Assembly: GCA_023362775.1 (NCBI GenBank) | Contig: JALMGJ010000003.1 | Span: 180,021,725-180,085,724 of the forward strand | Length of the DNA stretch: 64,000 nt | From: Charina bottae | Taxonomy: Eukaryota; Chordata; Lepidosauria; Squamata; Charinaidae | Direction: 5' to 3' | The notes under the pieces: model-generated | Told to the model about the DNA's origin: nothing | Seen by the model: the letters and a program-made list of their open reading frames with translations, nothing else | Database searches by the model: none | Shown here: one piece after another, positions 34,345 through 45,429 of the stretch | Position numbering within the stretch: the first letter of the stretch is position 1 | Layout: each line of letters opens with the position of its first letter | Made by a program: the position numbers and the translations under genes

Positions 34345-34880
34345 TGAGAGAAATATAAAATTCGTTATTATGAACAAAAGATCAATAATCTTAAACCCAT
34401 AAACCTATGTTAGACCTTTCCTGTATTAGTTAACAAAATTTCTGACATAACTACCTGCAGGAAATGAAAATATATTTTTAGCAAGCTAAATGGAAACCAC
34501 TTGCTATAGGAAGCTTTGCGGTTAGAGATGAAACTAATGAGCAATGCTTGAGGTAGAGACCTTCCTTACAAGGAAATAAATAAATAGAGGGGAGGGGGAG
34601 GTAAAAGGTGAGTAGGGGGAGATGTAAACAAAGGCGGGACAATTGAGGCGGACGGTATAGGCTGTTCACTCCTGACTACCCAGCCTATGGGTAAAAGGAG
34701 GAGGGCTAAAGCGTCTGGGCAAAGGGCTATAAAAGATGAGCTCTAATTGTTGCTGGGTGTGGCTCTCCCCTAGTGCGATTTGTTTTCTAGAACGGTTGAG
34801 TCCACCAGCTCTTTGCAAACAGCTTGAAAAATAAAAACCTTTTGTTTCTATCTGCCTTTTGACTTGACTCATATCTGACA
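34345..34880 (+). mobile_element. candidate solo LTR
   Basis: A TATA box (TATAAAAG) at 34728-34735 is followed 95 bp later by AATAAA at 34830-34835, and the segment ends ATATCTGACA. Promoter, poly(A) signal and terminal CA in this spacing are typical of a retroviral-type LTR. Proposed edges are TG at 34345 and CA at 34880, with CTAG on both sides as a 4-bp TSD. The left edge is uncertain, because CTAG is short and partly repeated. No internal coding region lies next to it. Confidence 0.5.
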
Positions 34881-34884
34881 CTAG

Positions 34885-35399
34885 TGCCTGTGATATAGAC
34901 AGAAGAAAAGACTATGGCCATGTAATGCATCTACAAATTTATAGGATATAGAAAACAGCTACTAAAGGACCAGTAGGTGTCTGCATGTTGTTTTTTTACA
35001 ATTTTTTATTTGAAGAACATAAAGAAAAAATGCTTCAAGGTGATCTTCATTCTAAGTTTATCTAAGTTATCATGCCACTCTTGTATTTGGGTGACATTCC
35101 ACAGGGTTATAATAAGATCACTGTCTGAGAATTGCACATGATCTACAAGCATGAAGCATAATTTTCTCATTGTCTAGAGAAAAATACAGTGAAATACCTT
35201 GAGAGGACACATCTTTTTATACATTTGGACCTTGGCATCCAGATAAGCAAGGGCATACAGTATTCATTCCACAAAGCCTGGTTCCTTGCATTAAATTGTA
35301 GAGGCATAGGTCTTCCCCTTTGCCAATCATATTTTTTTATACAGAAAGCCCTCACTATTTTGAAAAAGCACTCAACTTTTATGCTTTGAAGTGTTATTT
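34885..35399. other. unassigned AT-rich DNA
   Basis: Nothing was recognised. The overlapping frames at 35167-35389 lie on both strands and fit chance. Confidence 0.4.
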
Positions 35400-35485
35400 A
35401 TTTATTTATCTTTTATTCCCCCTTTGGAGGAAGATGGGTGATAGAAATTTAATAAATAAATAAATAAATAATAAGTAAATAAATT
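35400..35485 (+). mobile_element. LINE 3' tail with (AAAT)n
   Basis: TTTGGAGGAAGATGGGTGAT followed by AGAAATTTAATAAATAAATA resembles the GATGGGTGG-TAGAAATTTAATAAATA 3' ends of L2/CR1-type elements. The upstream CCCAGAGTC part is missing. Confidence 0.5.
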
Positions 35486-35724
35486 TATATTTGTGCTCAG
35501 TGTATGTCCAGTATGTCTCCAACATGATACCATCCAAATATGTAATTTCCAGAGTTCTCAACCAGCCTGCTGGTTGGCAAGATTGGCACTTGGAGCCCAA
35601 ACATATCTGGATGGCCCCAATGATAAAATTCCAGATTAAATTATTATAAAAGAATCTACACAAAGGATGTGTGGTAGACATGGGATGAAAATAATTTGAG
35701 ATTTTAAGGCTTTTGAGTTCTTAC

Positions 35725-36456
35725 ATTGTTAAAAGCCTTTAGAGTCCTTGGTGCTCTCTGAGCTTGGTTGTTTGCTTGCAGACGTTTCATTACCCAACTA
35801 GGTAACATCATCAGTGCTAATGAGTGTGGGGTTTGCTCCCTGTTGGTATACAGTATCTTGCCCTGCCAGTGTTGGTGGGGGCATGGTTTTCTCCTTGGTA
35901 TTTCCTTGATTAGGGTATTGTTTTCTGCTTGATTGTTTGTCTGGTGTTAATCCCTGCTCATCTGGATGTTGGCTGCTGGAGGGGATGTGTTCTGGACTGT
36001 TTGTTTCCTTCTTAGCTTTTTTTATTGTTTCTTTTGAATGGTGTGTAAATATGGTTTATCTCTGTGTGTCTATTGATGGCTAATTTGTCTGAATACCAAG
36101 CTTCTAGGAATTCCCAAGCATTTATCTTGGTCTAGGGCAGAGCTTTCCAAACTGTGTGTCGCGACACAAAAGTGTGTCGCCACACACAGTCTGGTGTGTC
36201 ACCACACAACCCGGAAGCGCTGATCATCATCAGCGCTTCCGGGTTTTCCTGCGGCGACACACCAACTGCAGCACGCAAAACCCGAAAGCAGCAGCAGCGC
36301 TTCCGGGTTTTTGCGCGCTGCCGCACTTCCGGGTTTTCCCGCGGCGACACACCAACGCCGGTTGGTGTGTCGCCGCGGGAAAAACTTTGGAAAGCCCTGG
36401 TCTAGGGTGATCATAGCTTGGTCTAGGATGCTCACAGTTTCCCAGTTGAAACTATG
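35725..36456 (-). mobile_element. Penelope-like element, 3' part (contains hAT MITE)
   Basis: On the minus strand this reads from H-S-F-N-W-E-T-V-S-I-L-D-Q-A, through A-W-E-F-L-E-A-W-Y-S and N-R-H-T-E-I-N, into a non-coding end rich in CAGAGAGCACCAAGGACTC-type sequence. This is the C-terminal part and 3' region of the GIY-YIG-endonuclease end of a Penelope-like ORF. A hAT MITE splits it at 36138-36399, with one TSD copy extra. It joins head-to-head with the inverted segment 36458-36643. Confidence 0.8.
36138..36399. mobile_element. non-autonomous hAT element (family H1, subtype B), copy 2
   Basis: The 262-bp element has termini CAGAGCTTTCCAAA and the complement of CAGGGCTTTCCAAA, and a perfect 8-bp TSD GTCTAGGG at 36130-36137 and 36400-36407. 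The GC-rich interior repeats GTGTGTCGC and CCGGAAGCGCTG / CAGCGCTTCCGG as inverted words. Open frames on both strands (36132-36410) are by-products of this structure. It is inserted in the Penelope-like element. Confidence 0.95.
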
Positions 36457-36457
36457 G

Positions 36458-36643
36458 TCTCACAGTAGCCCAAGAAGAAAAAACAGGAGTCATCTACAAC
36501 ATTCAGGGAAGTACTGTAACAGCTACTATGTAGGACAGACGGGCAGAGCACTAGCAAAGCGCATCCATGTACACCAACTAGCAGTCAGAAGACACGAAAA
36601 CTCCTTAATCTCACAGCACATGGACAGACTCAACCATAGTTTC
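36458..36643 (+). mobile_element. Penelope-like element, inverted 5' part with GIY-YIG motif
   Basis: The plus-strand frame carries Y-Y-V-G-Q-T-G-R-A-L-A-K-R-I, then H-Q-L-A-V-R-R-H-E and ends N-H-S-F. This is the GIY-YIG nuclease core typical of Penelope-like ORFs. It ends exactly where the minus-strand segment 36456-35725 begins (both contain CCATAGTTTC). The two halves are therefore one element with its upstream part inverted. GIY-YIG endonucleases nick the target for reverse transcription. This copy lacks the reverse transcriptase and is dead. Confidence 0.8.
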
Positions 36644-37110
36644 CTCTCCCTGATTACATCTGCCCGCCCCATCAGGTCTGGCAGAGAAGGCATGCTGCAG
36701 ATCCCGTCTGCCAGGGAAATACATTTGTTTTTGAATGACAACAGGAATCAAAAGTCTTGGAGGCAAGTCTTGTCTGCTGCAGCAAGTCTTGTCTGCCGTG
36801 GCGCCTGCCTTGAGGAATCTTCTCCCCCCAGACGTGAGATTAGCTCCATCCCTCTCAACATTCTGCAAGTCTCTCAAGACCTGGCTATGTGATCAGGCCT
36901 GGGGGGTCGTAGGGGATTCTGCGATGGCTTATATTAGTTAATATCATCCCCTCTTGTTTTATGTGCATTTTTATAGTTATTTTTTTAATTGTGACTGTTT
37001 TTAGGTGTTTATTGTTTTTAATTAAGTGTTGTGCACCACCCAGAGTCACTTTTATGTGAGATGGGCAGCTGTATAAATTAGATAGATGGATGGATGGATG
37101 GATGGATGGA
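36644..37110 (+). mobile_element. L2-like LINE 3' end
   Basis: The frame at 36735-36906 ends L-L-P-P-D-V-R-L-A-P-S-L-S-T-F and K-S-L-K-T-W-L, the usual last residues of L2/CR1-type ORF2 proteins. A T-rich 3' UTR follows, then ACCACCCAGAGTCACTTTTA and GAGATGGGCAGCTGTATAAA. A (GATG)n tail starts at about 37083. It is 5'-truncated, and its left edge touches the Penelope-like segment. Confidence 0.7.
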
Positions 37111-37111
37111 T
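37083..37111 (+). repeat. (GATG)n microsatellite
   Basis: Six GATG/GGAT units form the tail of the L2-like element and border the heptamer array. Confidence 0.9.
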
Positions 37112-37375
37112 AGATTTTAGATTTTAGATTTTAGATTTTAGATTTTAGATTTTAGATTTTAGATTTTAGATTTTAGATTTTAGATTTTAGATTTTAGATT
37201 TTAGATTTTAGATTTTAGATTTTAGATTTTAGATTTTAGATTTTAGATTTTAGATTTTAGATTTTAGATTTTAGATTTTAGATTTTAGATTTTAGATTTT
37301 AGATTTTAGATTTTAGATTTTAGATTTTAGATTTTAGATTTTAGATTTTAGATTTTAGATTTTAGATTTTAGATT
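37111..37375 (+). repeat. (TAGATTT)n heptamer array
   Basis: About 38 copies of a 7-bp unit (ATTTTAG in another phase) run for 265 bp with no substitution seen. The array starts directly in the LINE tail microsatellite, suggesting expansion from it. Perfect homogeneity implies recent expansion or frequent slippage. Assembly collapse is possible. Confidence 0.97.
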
Positions 37376-38309
37376 AAAAAAATATTTGGGGAGGGGTGCT
37401 TAGACATTTTTAAAAAGTTGTATTCTGTTGAATACAACTCAAGGGACATTGTTCCTCTTTCTCTCAAGTCACAAAATCAAGGGCTTGCTTGCCACGTTTA
37501 CTCTACAGACAATGGACTCCCAGTCTCCAGCTTAACTTCTCATTTAAGAATGAAGTAGAAATGTTACTGACATTGGAGTTTTGGCTGGGAGGCTCTCCTG
37601 TTCCCAGATTCTTTTTGTCATTCAAAAACAGAGGCAGGAGAGAATGTAAAGAAAATGAAAGGAGGCTACAGAATGGAGCAACAGAAGGTCTGGATTGTAT
37701 CTAAAGGCATTACCATTTTGGAACCTTTGTCTGAAACCTGAGTGATACAGGTCATTTCTATATTGCTGTCAATGAAACACCATGGACATTTCATCCATTG
37801 AAACACAAGAAGTCAATGCCAACTCCAGGGAGATCTTTCCCTTTTTAGTCCAACTGGCCTGGAGGCAACAGGTTGGGAAAGACTTCCATCAAGGATCACT
37901 TGTTCCCTGTGATCTCTCTGATCTACTTAAATAGGTTCTGTATCTGTGCAGCAGCTCATTTAAGACAGCCCATAAAACAGGTAACATTGAAGGTATCTAT
38001 GTTTGCCCTAGAAGCCTAAGTAAATTTAACATGCCAAATTGGATCCAGTGCATTAGGAACCATTCATCTTAAAAAGTATCTCTCAGTTTGATCATGTAAT
38101 AACTGAAAACAACAAAAGGTGGCACAGCAAAAGACTGTCTAGCAATTTATTATGTGGATTTTTAAAATTCATTTTAGAGTTATGTCTTCTGTGAAAAAAA
38201 CACTGAAATGGATTTTTGAAGCAAAGTCTTTTACAATTTATTGTACAATTTCAACTAATCTATTTACTCCAGTAAAGCCACTGTTTTTGAAAGGTGTCAG
38301 ATTTGGAAA
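37376..38309. other. unassigned AT-rich DNA
   Basis: No repeat or exon was recognised. The frames at 37489-37704 and 38152-38412 have no recognisable domain, and the second reads into a hAT MITE. Confidence 0.4.
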
Positions 38310-38317
38310 GGCTAATT

Positions 38318-38576
38318 CAGAGCTTTCCAAACTTTTCATGTTGGTGACACACTTTTTAGACATGCATCATTTCGCAACACACTCTTACAGCAGGGCACAA
38401 GCCAGGCACTAGGACCTGCGCAGAATCACAGCAGGTTTGGAGGCAGCAAGGCACAAGGCAGGCACTAGGACCTGTGTAGAATCCTGGCAGGGCTCAAAGG
38501 CAGCAGCAGCCGGGACATACCCAAACACTGCAGCTAACACACTAACGTGTTGCAACACATAGTTTGGAAAGCTCTG
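38318..38576. mobile_element. non-autonomous hAT element (family H1, subtype A), copy 3
   Basis: The 259-bp element has termini CAGAGCTTTCCAAA on both sides (right as complement) and a perfect 8-bp TSD GGCTAATT at 38310-38317 and 38577-38584. The interior matches copy 1 (TTTCATGTTGGTGACACACT, CTCTTACAGCAGGGCACAAG). A GGCACTAGGACCTG block is duplicated at 38404 and 38461. Confidence 0.95.
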
Positions 38577-38779
38577 GGCTAATTCATAGTTATTCTACCA
38601 TATCATATTTCCTCTAGTTATTCTGCAGACATAATTTGGGGGGGGGGAAACAAAAAATCTGACCTCTTTATCATGTAGATATGAGAGGCAAGGAACTGAA
38701 TATGTGGGAAAGGAACTTGAATTATTTAACTTTGAATTATCTGACTATCAATGTATGTGCAGAAAACAAGAAGATTCCT

Positions 38780-39348
38780 TATATCAGTGTATGTGTAAAG
38801 GTCAAAAAGGCACATTTGGCTGACTGGTGAATAACCTACCCTGTGCCAGGCTAAGAGGATGTCCATTAAGAAAAGTGGGTTGAAGTAGATAGAGATAAGA
38901 TATAATTAGATCAAGATAGGTTAACATAGGGTTGGCTAGATAAGAATGAATTAGAATGCCAATTAAAAGGTAGGGTGAAAATAGACAAGAATAGAATAGG
39001 TAGTGATATGCATCAGAAAAGTGAATTAAGAAGTTTGCTAAATGGGAAGGTACCGGTTACCAGATGGAGATCATAGAGGTCATGCTAGCTGATAGAGGAT
39101 GTATATCTTAATCAAATAGGGATTACCTATGACAGAGGTTAAGAGTTCATGCTCAGCCGGTGAAGGATGTATGCTATGTCAGATGATGTCATGAATACTG
39201 TCCAAAAGTATAAAAGTGCTGACTGTTGTCTGTTCAGTACTTCTCCAACAAAGGAGGGAAGTCCACTTATCCAAGGTACCTTGAATAAACGTCTCTTGAT
39301 TCTCCCGCTCTGCGTGGTTATTGGCTTATTGCGCCGGGCGAACCAACA
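38780..39348 (+). mobile_element. candidate LTR (5' edge unresolved)
   Basis: TATAAAAG at 39209-39216 and AATAAA at 39284-39289 are 75 bp apart. They are followed by a CT/GC-rich stretch (TCTCCCGCTCTGCGTGG) and an ACA end at about 39348. This is the normal order of U3, R and U5 in a retroviral LTR. The upstream AGATAAGATATAATTAGATC-rich part would be U3. No matching TSD or second LTR was found, and no coding region is attached. Confidence 0.5.
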
Positions 39349-40929
39349 GACCATGATTTACGGCCGACAGGTAAAAAATATAAGAAAAGAATAGTAGTTC
39401 GTATCTTTTAAAGCAACCTGTGGGTGTGGAATTGGTTGTCTTTATCTCTACTTTGTTTCCCTCACTGAAATTCTGTGGGGAACAAAAGACAATAATTATC
39501 CATCTTATATTTTGTGTTTTGTTTTGGCCTAGTTGATCAAAGAGTTTCCCAGCAGGAGAATGGAAATTTTAATGAGTGAAATGACTCAAAAGTCCTGCTT
39601 TTAACATTTTTAACGGGTGACTGGGACACTAGACTACAGACTTCCAGCAGCCCACAGAGTTTGGCCCTGTATGTCCAAACAACAAATGATACCAAACATG
39701 ACAAGAATCAGTAAATTGGACGGGCCTGTGACTGAAGCCTAACCAGACAAAATCAGGCATTTTTCAAGGCTCAATCAAGTAGATGGGAGGGTTAAGCATC
39801 TGCTTAAATCTCTGCTACTGAGGGAAAGAAGTGCTTAGCTTGGTCTGGATCGTCCCCAGATTATAGATCCAAAGAAATCAAAGTGTGCATTTTTTACCAT
39901 TTAATTTAAAGAAAGAAAGCAAAAACAGGTTTACTGTATTGCAAACTGCAACTCATTATCCAGCTAAAAAAAATCAATTTGATCTAATATGAAGATCCCT
40001 AATTTATTTTTACTGTCATATGTCTAAACGTGAATGTTGTCAGTTATTGAGATGTACCAGAAGGCCAAAAAAATAAACCCAAGCATTATTTGAACTTGAA
40101 TGAACCTTTTTAAATGCCTGCGACATACGATTTATAATGCAGTTATGTCAACAACTATATTTGTTTGCATTTTTTGAATTACTATCTTGCCTTTCTGCTT
40201 AGATAAGTACTCAAGGAAGTTGATGACAATTAAAACAACATACAAAATATAAAACATGACAATAAATGTAATGCAGTTAAAATTAAAATCAGCATCATTA
40301 AAATCAATTAACTTTTAAACCTTGGTGAACAAGTCCCATATTTCCTAACAAATAACACCTTCCTGGAGGGGTCAGTTCCACTGCAGCATGGACACCCCAG
40401 TTTCCTTTTCTTTCCTATAGATGATGTGGTATGTAATGTTATCCCCTCCTCCTGGAAACAGTCCTACAGATGCCCATGACTCTACAGATTCCTCAGTTTA
40501 CCCCAAAGAAAACTTCAAATGACCTGATCCATCAGAGAATAGGAAAGCAGGATGCATTTCCAGTCTATGTACAGGTGACTTCAGAGAAAGCCTTCATTGC
40601 TTCCGATATATTGTGGCTCCGCTGTTTAACTCTGCATGTGTGATACAACCAGCTCCCAACCCATGATTCCAGTACCAAAACTGTAATCAGCCCAGGAGTT
40701 TTCTGAGCAATGCTTGTTAGGGGCAAGAAATATCTGTGATTCATAATTCATAAGCTTCAGTAGAAAGAACCATAGGATTGTAAAACTCAGATTCGTGGAA
40801 GATGTTGCATTACAAAACCAAAACCAAGAAAGCAAGGTGGCTTTCCAGAAAGAGCAGGGAGTAGGTCCTGAAGTAGCCATGTAAGCTGGAATAAGTTGCA
40901 GCTGCTATATTGATTAAAAGAGAGGAAGT
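39349..40929. other. unassigned DNA, part LINE-like
   Basis: The A-rich segment at 40210-40330 with TTAAAACAACATACAAAATA resembles the untranslated part of an antisense L2/CR1-type LINE, but no diagnostic end is present. The rest is unassigned. Confidence 0.35.
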
Positions 40930-40934
40930 TTGTA

Positions 40935-41004
40935 CACATTTATTTATTTAGTGATCAGATTTATATAGCTGCCCATCTCATGAGAAATGACTCTGGGCAG
41001 CATA
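40935..41004 (-). mobile_element. L2-like LINE 3' end, target of a SINE
   Basis: ACATTTATTTATTTAGTGAT then AGCTGCCCATCTCATGAGAA and ACTCTGGGCAGC is the complement of the CCCAGAGTC...GATGGGC signature. The SINE A2 is inserted right at GGCAGCATA. LINE sequence would continue beyond 41288, but is too diverged to follow. Confidence 0.65.
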
Positions 41005-41287
41005 GGTAAAGGTAAAGGTTCGCCCCCGCACAATTTTGCAGTCGTGTCCGACTCTAGGGGCTGGTGCTCATCTCCATTTCTTAGCCGAAGAGCCAGCGTT
41101 GTCAGAAGATGCTTCCACGGTCATGTGGCCGGCATGACGCACACGGAACGCTGTTACCTTCCCACCGAAGTGGTACCTATTCATCTACTTGCATTTGCAT
41201 GCTTTCGAATTGCTAGGTTGGCAAGAGCTGGAGCTAGTGCGGGAGCTCACTCCGCACGCAGGGCTAGGGATTCGAACCTCCGAACTT
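41005..41287 (-). mobile_element. tRNA-derived SINE, family A, 5'-truncated (copy A2)
   Basis: The 9-bp TSD GGCAGCATA lies at 40996-41004 and 41288-41296. The minus strand keeps the B box (GGTTCGAATCCC) and the CGAAAGCATGCAAATGCAAG block. It ends in CCTTTACCTTTACC. The A box and first about 40 bp are missing, as expected of an incomplete reverse transcript. The promoter is therefore broken. Confidence 0.9.
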
Positions 41288-41296
41288 GGCAGCATA

Positions 41297-42565
41297 CAAT
41301 ATATTATATTGCAAAGTACCTCTTTCAAATGGCCCCACAAGCTATAGTTTCAAGATCAAGAAGTGTTGCCAACTGCCAAGAGAAGCATCAGCATGACAAC
41401 CAATCTATCTGGGAAAGTGTGAGATACTAATCCTTGATCACATGAAATCCAGTGTAGTTTCATTGTTAAGTTAATGAACTGTTTGTGCATTGATCTGGAT
41501 TCAAATTCTCACATGAAACTCACTAGTGCCCAACCTACGTCACAGGATTGTTGAAAGACAGAAGACCCATGTGGAAGGGATAAGTAAATGCATTTTTTAA
41601 AATAAAAAGGAGCGGGGGGGGGGGGGAAGGAAAATTTCTCAGCAGGACTGTCCCAAGCCCAGCAAAGTTTTCAGAGGTGGTGTTTCTCAACCAAAGTCTT
41701 TCCCCTAACATTTACACAAGACCACTTTGGATTTTTCTCCTACTTTCTGTTGGCATGTTGAAAATTACACCATAGAGGAGTTGCTACTTTTCCTATAATG
41801 AAGATAGATGGTAGAAGGTTTTATTTGATCTCTAGTTCTGAAAGCAATAGAAATTTCTACACATTATGGAAATCCTGAGATCAATCAGTATCCCCAAGTG
41901 TTATAAAGAACAAGGTCATTTCACATTATGTTAAAAATGCACATACCCCTTCTGACTACAAAATGCCATTATAATTTATTTGTGCCTGGCAATGTTGCTT
42001 TGGGTGGAATTAATATGAGCTTCTAGGCTGAGTTTAGCATTATTTTTAGAGCTCGAAAAGTTCCTGTTGTGCATTCACCGTGTTACATCTGAGCCACTGT
42101 TCCATACTTTTGTCCAACATGGTTGTAATTATGTATGAATACTATGCAAGGAGGTGGAGGACATGTTAATGTATTTTCAGGGAGAGTTAGAATTTCATAC
42201 ATCTGGCCGCTCTACTTTATTTATTTTATTGCTAATAATAAAAAAGAAAAAATAGATGACAACATAACCAGAACAACTTAATGATTAATAAGAAAATTAT
42301 TCACTTAAACAACAAATTGAACTTTGACCACAAGGAAAAATATTGGCAAGCCTTTTCCCACATCAAGACACAGCAAGTTCACAGATGGAGCATGAACATA
42401 TTTCACCTATTCAAAATGTAAAATCGGGTGTGAGAGAGTCTTTACATCAAAGTGAACCCATTGTTTTAGCTATACTCCATGTCTGGTATATCACAGAATT
42501 CTTCTTTATTAGAAAGGAAGGTAAGGCACAACACAGGAATTCCAGTGAGTACTTTCCTTCCAAAT
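41297..42565. other. unassigned AT-rich DNA
   Basis: Nothing was recognised except a G-run at about 41614-41626. Confidence 0.4.
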
Positions 42566-42631
42566 GCTGGCTGGGGAATTCTGGGAGTTGAAGTCCACAC
42601 ATCTTACATTTGCCAAGTTTGAAAAACACTG
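42566..42631. mobile_element. hAT MITE (family H2), right half only (copy d)
   Basis: GGCTGGGGAATTCTGGGAGT, TGAAGTCCACACATCTTACA and the terminus TTTGAAAAACACTG match the right arm of the intact copy at 26891-27015. The left arm is missing, so no TSD can be tested. Confidence 0.75.
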
Positions 42632-44291
42632 ATCTAAAGCAACAACCCTCTTGTCCATTTGCTCAAGCCTTTTAATGCCAAGGGAAAGAGTATCTTTTGT
42701 GTAGTTGGAGCAATCTGTACATATTCATTGGTATAGTATGAGAAATAACTCTCACACACTTATTTTGCTTCACAATACCATATTAACATATTTATGAATA
42801 TTGACTAAACAGGAACCACCACAGAGGAGGTCCCAAACATATGTGTCAATGTACAATTTCATTATTTTACACTTCCAGCATATTGAGAATAAAATCCATC
42901 CCTTATTAAACATCCTCTGAGGAGTCCAGAAATTCTTGAAAGAGAATATTTTGTTGGATGAAATTCATCTTCAGATGAAAAGATAAATATTTTATGTTAT
43001 TCAACACACCAATTGATTGTAAAAACAGGATATTCCAATTCTTTATTCTACTTTTCCTATAAATTGCGAGTATCTATGTTCATAATACTTTTCAATTGTC
43101 TATACAAAAACCTGTAGGTTTTGAATCAGTGAAAGCTTTCTCCAAGAATAATAATTTTAGACAAGATTCAAAAGATGTTTTAACTGAATATACTGCAATT
43201 CAGCAGTTTTAGGCAATTGAAAATCTTGTTGCAGGACTGCATATATTTTAGAAGTCTTCTTGAAGATAAGCTGAACTAAGGTATTAATACCACTCTTTGT
43301 CCATAATTTGAGAAAAAAGTTTTATCTGCCATTCAAACGGGTGATCTCAAAAAGTGTCAATTTCTCATAGGAAAAAGCACAAATTCCAGCTTCCTTTCTA
43401 ACAATGTCCAAGTATGTTTTGCAGTTTTTAATGCAAGATAGACAACTGATATTTGAGTAATACCAGAGCAAGCCCCTGCCAAAATAATACAGGGAACATA
43501 CAATAACTTTCTAATCCTGCCCATAAAGTTTTTTGAGAAGAATCACTTACTGTATGTTCCATGAAGAAACAGAAGTCAAGATATCAACCCAATAACAAGG
43601 CTGAAAATATGAGAAGTTACAACCTCTTTCATCATAAGAACATTACAGTTTAAACAGAGAAAACCTGGAGATTTTTCCTTCAAATAACAGCTTTCTTGGT
43701 ATCCTATTAATCTGTTTAAAGAATTTGGTGGGGATTAACATGTGTATTCTACTCAATATATATATCGGTCTAGGAGTAACATTTATTTAAGCAATGTATT
43801 TTCCCCACAAAAAGTAGGTTATTAATATCAAAGGTAATCTGAAATAAACAACTGGAAATATTAACCTCAACAAATATAGAGTTCTAGGAATAGCTATTCC
43901 AAGATATTAAAACTAAAATATGATAAATTCATATGAAAGGCTTTCTTCACATCCAGCAAAACTCCCAGTACCAAATCCAATGTATCAGACTGAATATCTA
44001 CTGTATCAATTAATAATCTGGTATTATCCCTTGCTTCAAAGACCTTTTATAAAACTTGATTTTACAGGATAAAGGCAATTTATTTTGAAGTTTTCAGACC
44101 AAAGACATTGTCAAAATGTTAGCATCTACAATGAGTTCAAATGGTAGTTTGCACCATCAGCAGGAACTTTACTAGCCTTCAGAAATCACTGCATCATTAA
44201 AAGAATAAGGAAAATATTCATTCAAAGAACCATCATTATAAACCTCCAACAGCATAGGAGGAAGAATACCTCAATAAATGTCTTATACCAG
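42632..44291. other. unassigned AT-rich DNA
   Basis: This is a long AT-rich stretch with no recognisable repeat or exon. Confidence 0.4.
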
Positions 44292-44293
44292 TA

Positions 44294-44787
<494 letters not shown>

Positions 44788-44789
44788 TA

Positions 44790-45427
44790 TGTTGGAAAAA
44801 TATCAGAACCAACTATCATTCTTAATTGATTTACTGTAATAGTAACAGCTACTTCATGAAGATATAACAGTGCAGCTAAATAAGCAGTTTGGTCATGGAT
44901 AATCTTTGAACAATTTAATGTATCTAACAACTGTGTAATATATTCATCCAAGACCCATGAATCTAGTTTATAAAGTCAGCATTTTAAAAATGCAAATTTA
45001 TCAAATTCATTGTTTATTATATATTTTATCCTGAGAAGCCTTTATAGTGGGAATGATGTTATTTTGTTTATATTGTGTCACCCTAGAAGCCAGTAATTTA
45101 TCAGGTTCTTTAGCATCTCTTCATTTTAAAAGTTCTGTTACATAGTCATTAAAACTACAGTCTAACCAAATCAAGCACTCTTTTGGTGCCACTGATTTCA
45201 GAAAGAAAGTTAATACCAGCCATTGAAACTGGTAGGACTTAAAATTATTAATACTGGTTGGATCAGGAAACTATAATAGAACAACAGGGAGAAAAAGTAA
45301 TAAATATGGTCTTAAAAAAGAGTATTAATACATAATTTCAATAGAAAATAAAGAAACATGAGGAATGATTGATAGCATTTCCATGTTATATTTATAGAAT
45401 ATACTGCTTAAATCCCTATGGTTTATT
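44790..45427. other. unassigned AT-rich DNA
   Basis: Nothing was recognised. Confidence 0.4.
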
Positions 45428-45429
45428 TA

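Noticed and set aside
36132..36435. Overlapping 72-84 codon frames on both strands
   Set aside because: They translate the inverted GC words of the hAT MITE at 36138-36399.
37111..37375. Possible CRISPR-like or telomere-like array
   Set aside because: The units are contiguous 7-mers with no spacers, and the unit is not a vertebrate telomere repeat (TTAGGG).
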